Made by a program: the position numbers and the translations under genes
Notes under the pieces: model-generated
Told to the model about the DNA's origin: nothing
What the model saw: the letters and a program-made list of their open reading frames with translations, nothing else
The model's database searches: none
In this document: piece after piece, positions 45,230 to 50,467 of the stretch
Numbering within the stretch: position 1 is the first letter of the stretch
Layout: every line of letters starts with the position of its first letter
Source: Bacteroidota bacterium
GTDB lineage: Bacteria; Bacteroidota; Ignavibacteria; Ignavibacteriales; Melioribacteraceae
Reading direction: 5' to 3'
Assembly (NCBI GenBank): GCA_018818165.1
Contig: JAHISP010000076.1
Coordinates: 1-50,467 of the forward strand
DNA: 50,467 nucleotides

Positions 45230-46154
45230 AAATTTTAATCTGGATAAATTAAAAAACGGGCTGTCAAAAACAAAAAAACGACTATTTGATGGTATTACTG
45301 AAGCTATTAGCACAAAAGCAGTTATTGATGAGGATGTATTAGATGAATTGGAAGAGATTCTAATAACAAGTGATATTGGAGTTGATACAGCGATGAAAGT
45401 AATTAAAAATACTCGAGCTGAATTGTATTATGAATCTGATAGATCTAAAATAAATATCAAGCAAATAATTAAAAATGAGTTGGAATCAATCCTTCAAAAA
45501 AATACCGGTAATGAAAATGATAATCAAGACTTGGCTAGTAAAAAACCTTACGTAATTTTAGTAGTTGGAGTTAATGGAGCAGGAAAAACAACAACAATTG
45601 GGAAATTAGCTTATAATTATAAAAATGCTGGGCTAAATGTTCTAATTGCTTCTGCGGATACTTTTAGAGCCGCCGCAAATGAACAATTAGAAATTTGGGC
45701 AAATAGAGCTGGTGTTAAAATTATTCAAAAAAGTTCGGGAGCAGATCCTTCATCTGTAGTTTTTGAGGCTTTAGAACACGCTAAGTTGAACAATGTTGAT
45801 ATTGTATTAATTGATACAGCTGGACGCTTGCACACAAAATCTAATTTAATGAAGGAGTTGGAAAAAATTAGAAATGTAGTTACTAAAGTAGTTCCTCATG
45901 CTCCCAACGAAGTACTTTTAGTTGTGGATGGAAATTCGGGGCAGAATGCACTTGTTCAAGCAAATGAATTTTCAAAATCAACACAATTAACAGGATTAAT
46001 TGTTACAAAACTTGATGGAACAGCAAAGGGTGGTGTAATAATTCAAATTTCAGCGGAACAAAAAATTCCTATCAAATATATAGGTGTTGGTGAAGGAATT
46101 GACGATTTACAAGATTTTGATTCAAAAGAATTCATAGAAGCATTGTTTAGTTAA
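45222..46154 (+). CDS. ftsY: Signal recognition particle receptor FtsY
   Basis: The protein has 310 residues, a short form without the long acidic N-terminal A-domain. The NG core is complete: helical N domain (residues about 1-95), P-loop GVNGAGKTTTIGKLAY, ADTFRAAANEQLE, DTAGRLHTKSNLMKEL, and TKLDGTAKGG near the end. FtsY is the membrane-associated GTPase that receives SRP-ribosome complexes for co-translational insertion. Start overlaps pgsA by 8 bases. Followed by a 194-bp gap containing only a weak inverted repeat (ATTTGTTTG / CAAACAAAT, about 46219-46250). Confidence 0.95.
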   Translation: MFKNFNLDKLKNGLSKTKKRLFDGITEAISTKAVIDEDVLDELEEILITSDIGVDTAMKVIKNTRAELYYESDRSKINIKQIIKNELESILQKNTGNENDNQDLASKKPYVILVVGVNGAGKTTTIGKLAYNYKNAGLNVLIASADTFRAAANEQLEIWANRAGVKIIQKSSGADPSSVVFEALEHAKLNNVDIVLIDTAGRLHTKSNLMKELEKIRNVVTKVVPHAPNEVLLVVDGNSGQNALVQANEFSKSTQLTGLIVTKLDGTAKGGVIIQISAEQKIPIKYIGVGEGIDDLQDFDSKEFIEALFS

Positions 46155-46348
46155 AGATTGATGTATCTTTTTATTTTACATTAAATCAATTCTTTAAGTT
46201 ATATCAATTAAATCAAATAATTTGTTTGCTTTCTTTATAACTCAAACAAATAGTACATAAAATTCCTAAAATATTACTAAAATTTTGATTTAGCCTTATT
46301 TATTTCCTATTTTTTACAATTCGTTATTTTACAACAATTTGAGATAAT

Positions 46349-47296
46349 ATGAAACTAGTTAAACCTAAGAAATTATTAAAGGGGGATGTAATTGGAATTA
46401 TTTCGCCCGCATCTTCTACAAAAGACAACACTAGAATTGAAAAAGGTGTAAAATATTTAGAAAAACTTGGTTATCGCGTTGAAGTTGGCAAAAATGTTGG
46501 GAAAACACATGGCTATTTAGCTGGAACAGATGAAGAAAGACTTGATGACCTTCATTCAATGTTTGAAAATAAAAATGTTAAAGCAATTATAAATGTTCGT
46601 GGCGGATATGGCTCTGGAAAATTATTAGATAAAATTGATTATAGTTTAATAAAGAAAAATCCAAAAATATTTGTTGGATATAGCGATATAACTGCTTTGC
46701 AAATGGCTTTTCTTAAAAAAACTGGATTAGTCACTTTTGCTGGTCCAATGCTTGCTGTAGATTTTTGGAAAGATGAGGTAAATGCTTTTACAGAGGAAAA
46801 TTTCTGGAATATGATCACTTCTACAAAAAAGATTGGCAAACTTCAAAATCCAGATAATGAGAATTTTTATACTTTAACAAAAGGAAGAGGCGAGGGAAAT
46901 TTAATTGGTGGAAATTTAGCATTATTTAGCTCGCTTTTGGGAACCCCATATTTACCGGATTTTAAAAATTCAGTTTTAATGTTTGAAGAAATTGGTGAGG
47001 AGCCTTATAGAATTGACAGAATGTTTTACCAAATTAAATTTGCATCAAATAATTTTAAGGATGTTGAAGGCGTAATAATTGGTAGATTTGTTGATTGTTA
47101 TATTAAAGATAAAGAAAGTCCTTCACTAACATTAAACGATGTTATTTCAGATTATTTTGAACAACTTAAAATACCAATAATTTATAATGTAAAACATGGT
47201 CATATTGAACAAAATTTAACAATTCCATGGGGATTAAAAGTTAAATTAAATGCATCTAGAAATTTTATTGAAATTGCTGAATCTGCAGTAATATAG
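46349..47296 (+). CDS. LD-carboxypeptidase (peptidase family S66)
   Basis: The protein has 315 residues, no signal peptide. Family S66 (LdcA/MccF) features: LKKGD-like start (LLKGDVIGIISPAS), NVRGGYGSGKLLD, catalytic Ser in VGYSDITALQ, MFEEIGEEPYRIDRM with the catalytic Glu, and VKHGHIEQNLTIPWG with the His. LdcA trims the terminal D-Ala from murein tetrapeptides during recycling in the cytoplasm; MccF-type members instead degrade microcin-like compounds. Sequence alone does not separate them, so no symbol is assigned. Single gene with its own upstream AT-rich region. Confidence 0.9.
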   Translation: MKLVKPKKLLKGDVIGIISPASSTKDNTRIEKGVKYLEKLGYRVEVGKNVGKTHGYLAGTDEERLDDLHSMFENKNVKAIINVRGGYGSGKLLDKIDYSLIKKNPKIFVGYSDITALQMAFLKKTGLVTFAGPMLAVDFWKDEVNAFTEENFWNMITSTKKIGKLQNPDNENFYTLTKGRGEGNLIGGNLALFSSLLGTPYLPDFKNSVLMFEEIGEEPYRIDRMFYQIKFASNNFKDVEGVIIGRFVDCYIKDKESPSLTLNDVISDYFEQLKIPIIYNVKHGHIEQNLTIPWGLKVKLNASRNFIEIAESAVI

Positions 47297-47426
47297 TTCT
47301 TCACTTCATTATATTTTTTGTTGAGAGTGACTCATATTTTATGTAAATGGCAGAATTCTCATTTGATGGACGGTTACAGCCATTTGTTAAGTAAATTGAG
47401 AAATTATGAAAACATAAATTGTAGAC

Positions 47427-49082
47427 TTATAATTGTCTCTGCTCTATTAAATTTTTAATTGTTGAAATTAAATTTTTTCTATCAACTGGTTTTTCCATAA
47501 AACCATTGAAACCATGTTCTGAAAATTTCTTTCTATCAAGTTCTGACCCATACGCCGTTACAGCAATTATTGGAATGTGCTTACAATTAGGAAGTTTACG
47601 TATTCTATGGAAAGTTTCAATGCCATCAATTCCGGCACCAAGATTAATATCCATTAAAATAATATCATATGTTAGTAGCTCCGCCATAGCTATAGCAGTA
47701 ACTCCATTAGCAGCCTCTCCAACAGAAAAAATATCTTCTAAATATTTATGAAAAAGAATGCGGATATCTTTATTATCTTCAACCAATAGTACTGAAGGCA
47801 TACCATTTGTCGGGGACAAATAGTTCATGTTTAATGAAGTCTTTTTTAAATCAATCCTATTAGTAAAATCTTGATCTGAATCTATTGCCGGAAAATTTAA
47901 AATTACAGTAGTTCCTTCACCAACCGCACTTTCAATTTTAATATCACCATTTAGAGCATCAATTAACTGTTTTGCAATTGAAAGTCCAAGTCCCATTCCT
48001 TCAAACGAACGGCTTAAGCCTTCGCTTTCTTGTCTAAATGGTTCTAAAATGTTTTTAATCTTATTCGGATTTATTCCTACGCCAGTATCTAGAATTGTGA
48101 TTTCCGCATAAGAGTTTGGTGTATCTGATTGCAAGTCAACATTTATTGAAATAATCCCATTATTTGTAAATTTTAGTGCATTATCTAAAATATTTTCAAT
48201 AATATTTTTTAGAAGTTTTGAATCTGATTGAATCCATATATCATGTTCACAAAGATTTAAATTGAACTTTAGCCCTTTATTAGTTGCATCAGCTTTATAA
48301 GGTTTAATAATTTTTTTAATTAAATTTCTTAACTCAAAACGTTGAATTGACAGCACTGTTTTCTTTTTTTCAAGTTCATGAAATGACAAAATGTTGTTTA
48401 TTGTATTTTGAAGATGTTTGCCAGATTCCAAAATATACTTAGCATTTTCAATATGTTCGGGGTTTTTTAACTCTTCAACTAGAATCTCTGAAAAACCAAG
48501 AATAGAAATAAGTGGTGTTCGCATTTCGTGACTAACATTTGATAAAAAATAGGATTGTAGTTTACTCATCTCTTCTGCATTATATTTTGCATAACTTAAC
48601 TCTATATTTGTCTTTTCAAGTTCTTTAGTCCGCTCCCTCACTATTTCATCCAAATATTTATTCTGATTTTCTAAAAATTGATGAGAATAGTAAACTTTAA
48701 GTAGATTTTTAATTCGAAGATCTACTTCAATTAAATCATAAGGTTTAGTTAAAAAATCACTTGCTCCACCAGAAAGTGCAAGTTGTTTTGCCTCTGTAGT
48801 TAAATCTGCAGTAAGAACAAGTATTGGGATATAGGAATTATCTGGCAATAAAGATTTCAATTGTTCCATCACTTGATAACCAGTAAAGTGTGGCATTTGC
48901 AAATCTAACAAAATTATATCAGGTTTAAAATCAATGAACAAATCAACAACCTTTCTTGAATCGGTTGTTGTTTTAATATTTATATACCCTGTTATTTCCA
49001 ACAAACCAGTAAGAATATCTATATTGTCTTGTTTGTCATCTACTATTAGAATATTAGCATTTTTTAATGTTGAATCAATCAT
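47427..49082 (-). CDS. Soluble receiver-histidine kinase-receiver hybrid
   Basis: The protein has 551 residues, no membrane segment. Domains in order: receiver (about 10-125) with ILIVDD and phosphoacceptor D60 in ILLDLQMP; a coiled-coil linker (135-175); HisKA with H185 in SNVSHEMRTPL; HATPase (about 285-400) with N-box ENILDNALKF, G1 DTGVGI and G2 GMGLGL; second receiver (about 428-548) with VLLVEDN, D478 in ILMDINL, and Lys in MEKPVD. The input is probably phosphorylation of the first receiver, or signals through the linker. No output domain and no adjacent sensor gene, so its partner is unknown. Upstream is the REP array. Confidence 0.92.
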   Translation of the reverse strand: MIDSTLKNANILIVDDKQDNIDILTGLLEITGYINIKTTTDSRKVVDLFIDFKPDIILLDLQMPHFTGYQVMEQLKSLLPDNSYIPILVLTADLTTEAKQLALSGGASDFLTKPYDLIEVDLRIKNLLKVYYSHQFLENQNKYLDEIVRERTKELEKTNIELSYAKYNAEEMSKLQSYFLSNVSHEMRTPLISILGFSEILVEELKNPEHIENAKYILESGKHLQNTINNILSFHELEKKKTVLSIQRFELRNLIKKIIKPYKADATNKGLKFNLNLCEHDIWIQSDSKLLKNIIENILDNALKFTNNGIISINVDLQSDTPNSYAEITILDTGVGINPNKIKNILEPFRQESEGLSRSFEGMGLGLSIAKQLIDALNGDIKIESAVGEGTTVILNFPAIDSDQDFTNRIDLKKTSLNMNYLSPTNGMPSVLLVEDNKDIRILFHKYLEDIFSVGEAANGVTAIAMAELLTYDIILMDINLGAGIDGIETFHRIRKLPNCKHIPIIAVTAYGSELDRKKFSEHGFNGFMEKPVDRKNLISTIKNLIEQRQL

Positions 49083-49140
49083 GATAGCCTCTATAACTTG
49101 ATTTATTAAAATCTAAAAATATATCTTTCTTTTCATTTTG

Positions 49141-49437
49141 CTCGAAATACTGTTTCGAGTGTTTTTACAATTTGCAAATTAGCGATTCAGCGAATCGCAC
49201 TACATTTTGCTCGAAATACTGTTTCGAGTGTTTTGCAATTTGCAAGTTAGCGATTCAGCGAATCGCACTACATTTTGCTCGAAATACTGTTTCGAGTGTT
49301 TTGCAATTTGCAAATTAGCGATTCAGCGAATCGCATTACATTTTGCTCGAAATGCTGCTTCGAGAGTTTTTGCAATTTGCAAGTTGCGATTCAGCGAATC
49401 GCACTACATTTTGCTCGAAATACTGTTTCGAGTGTTT
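49141..49437. repeat. REP array, left side, five units of about 68 bp
   Basis: Two alternating palindromes make each unit: CTCGAAATACTGTTTCGAG (copies at 49141, 49210, 49278, 49346 with changes, and 49414) and GCGATTCAGCGAATCGC (copies starting at 49182 and about every 68 bases), joined by TTTGCAAATTA and ACTACATTTTG. Spacings between the first palindrome are 69, 68, 68 and 68. All units face the same way. The stop codon of the transposase gene falls at the right end. Confidence 0.95.
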
Positions 49438-50187
49438 TTAAACTAAATATTTTGGATTGCAATAACTCCACTTCCAGTCTTCTTGTTTGATAACTAAACC
49501 AGCTTTAACTGGGTTTTTCAGAATATAATTTACAATTCTTCTAAGCTCAGCAATATTTCTTACTACATGATCGTAACTTTCGTGCTGCCAAAAGGTACCT
49601 TGTCGGCCTAATATTATATTTGATTCTAAAGCTGTATGTTTTTTTAATTCATGTAAAATTTTTGTTACTATGAAATTTGAATTGCTGTTTTGTGAGTTAT
49701 GCAATTCAGGGTCTTGTGATTCAGCGAATTGTATTGCATTGTAGCTCGAAACGCTGTTTCGAGTACTTTTAATTACATCATGGTCAATAATTGTAATCGG
49801 TGTAAAAACTAAATGTACATGATTTGGCATTATTGTGTATGCAATTAATTCATATTCACTTTTATCTCTGTAATGAATTGCTTCTTGTGTAATTTTTGCA
49901 ATATTTTCGTCCATTAACCATTTTGGACTACTTTTACAACTTTCCAACAAATTATCAAATATTGCAAAGTACTTTTTCTGATATTCATAATATTTTTCAG
50001 TTCTAAGTTTATTATTAATTATACTAGAAATGATTTGTAATTCTTTTTCTCTATCTAATTTTAATTTTTTCACTACATCAACTGGTAATGAACCAGCGAG
50101 TCTAAATGTTACAAAAAAAGTATATCCCATTGGTTGGTAATGGGGTAAATTTCTTTTGTAATATATTTCGCTATTTTTTTGTTTCAT
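49438..50187 (-). CDS. REP-associated tyrosine transposase (RAYT, Y1/HUH family)
   Basis: The protein has 249 residues. RAYT features: GYTFFVTFRLAGSLP near the start, the HUH motif PNHVHLVF (H123, H125), LHELKKHTA, GTFWQHESYDHVVRN (Tyr205 is the likely catalytic Tyr, by analogy), YILKNPVKAGLV and WKWSY near the end. The family cuts and rejoins REP hairpin DNA as single strands and is thought to spread REP sequences. It is flanked on both sides by REP arrays in direct orientation. A REP-like unit is also inside the gene (49716-49770), read in frame as about residues 141-158 (STRNSVSSYNAIQFAESQ), between the HUH motif and the next conserved helix. Whether the enzyme is active is unknown; all key motifs seen are intact. 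Confidence 0.93.
   Translation of the reverse strand: MKQKNSEIYYKRNLPHYQPMGYTFFVTFRLAGSLPVDVVKKLKLDREKELQIISSIINNKLRTEKYYEYQKKYFAIFDNLLESCKSSPKWLMDENIAKITQEAIHYRDKSEYELIAYTIMPNHVHLVFTPITIIDHDVIKSTRNSVSSYNAIQFAESQDPELHNSQNSNSNFIVTKILHELKKHTALESNIILGRQGTFWQHESYDHVVRNIAELRRIVNYILKNPVKAGLVIKQEDWKWSYCNPKYLV
49716..49770. repeat. REP unit inside the RAYT coding sequence
   Basis: GTGATTCAGCGAATTG followed by GCATTGTAG and CTCGAAACGCTGTTTCGAG reproduces the order and spacing of the array units (GCGATTCAGCGAATCGC, CTACATTTTG, CTCGAAATACTGTTTCGAG). The second palindrome keeps perfect 7-bp arms. The first has changed at its ends. Confidence 0.85.
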
Positions 50188-50242
50188 TTGTGTTCTTGTC
50201 TAATTTATAAAGATATAATATATAATTTCCTAATCAATTGTT

Positions 50243-50467
50243 AGCGATTCAGCGAATCGCACTACATTTGCTCGAAATGCTGTTTCGAGTATTTTTACAA
50301 TTTGCAAATTAGCGATTCAGCGAATCGCACTACATTTTGCTCGAAATACTGTTTCGAGTGTTTTTACAATTTGCAAATTAGCGATTCAGCGAATCGCACT
50401 ACATTTTGCTCGAAATACTGTTTCGAGTGTTTTGCAATTTGCAAGTTCGCGATTCAGCGAATCGCAC
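50243..50467. repeat. REP array, right side, continuing past the window edge
   Basis: GCGATTCAGCGAATCGC occurs at 50243, 50312, 50381 and 50449, alternating with CTCGAAA...TTTCGAG at 50271, 50340 and 50409. Same unit, order and orientation as the left array, period 68-69. It begins 55 bases upstream of the transposase start and is cut by the window end. Confidence 0.95.

Noticed and set aside
49141-49440. CRISPR array
   Set aside because: The 68-bp period has no unique spacers; the sequence between palindromes is also repeated, each unit is two palindromes, and no cas gene is near. It is a REP array.
49207-49490. Two overlapping plus-strand frames with repeated protein segments
   Set aside because: They are translations of the REP units; the period is not a multiple of three in every unit, there is no ribosome binding site, and one runs antisense into the transposase gene.

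Overview
The window is AT-rich bacterial chromosome. It most likely comes from the Ignavibacteria (Ignavibacteriales, Bacteroidota/Chlorobi group). The main evidence is a set of large secreted proteins ending in a type A sorting domain for the type IX secretion system (T9SS; core QNYPNPFNP, then a 'DILGREV.TLVN' strand and a final K-rich 'KK.ILMK'). Also consistent are a PorV/PorQ-like outer-membrane protein, a TonB-dependent receptor with a carboxypeptidase-regulatory N-domain, and weak or AGGAG-type ribosome binding sites. The lineage is inferred from protein style; no rRNA is present.

Layout. 1-60 is the start of a gene running off the left edge. 502-2517 is a secreted endonuclease I with a lamin-tail domain. 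2561-6068 (minus strand) holds a saccharopine-dehydrogenase-like enzyme and an NhaC-type antiporter, separated by about 0.9 kb of repeats carrying two broken DUF559 endonuclease genes. 6288-26223 is a long plus-strand run of cell-surface genes: two secreted proteins, a lipoprotein, a TonB-dependent receptor, a four-helix-bundle gene that looks inserted, a PorV-like protein, an NHL-repeat lipoprotein, a phospholipase-D-fold T9SS protein and a 1583-residue lamin-tail T9SS protein. 26463-31102 carries a 49-residue secreted peptide and a giant C10-type cysteine peptidase, bracketed by two near-identical copies of one terminator. 31248-33203 is a GH5 glycoside hydrolase. 33272-36577 (minus strand) has a sodium/solute symporter with a small membrane partner and two small membrane proteins. 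36741-37823 is the tRNA hydroxylase trhO. 38080-41207 is a T9SS serine-hydrolase gene broken by a one-base frameshift, followed by a lipoprotein. 42571-47296 is housekeeping: a MerR regulator, tRNA-Pro(GGG), purF, a pgsA-like gene, ftsY and an LD-carboxypeptidase. 47427-49082 (minus strand) is a soluble receiver-kinase-receiver hybrid. 49141-50467 is a REP array flanking a REP-associated tyrosine transposase (RAYT).

How the parts fit. The 6.3-33 kb region reads as an outer-membrane and secreted apparatus for scavenging polymers. Proteases, a glycosidase and nuclease-like enzymes would be exported by T9SS, with the PorV-like protein and the TonB receptor as membrane components. T9SS core genes are not in the window.

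The most unusual layer is the palindromic DNA. At least five distinct families of hairpin elements occur in 50 kb. Two of them lie in frame inside coding sequence: a REP inside the RAYT gene itself, and a short palindrome at the same site in two T9SS sorting domains. DUF559 remnants sit between paired palindromes in the way a RAYT sits among REPs. This in-frame palindrome and endonuclease-linked repeat biology is the best candidate for something under-described here.
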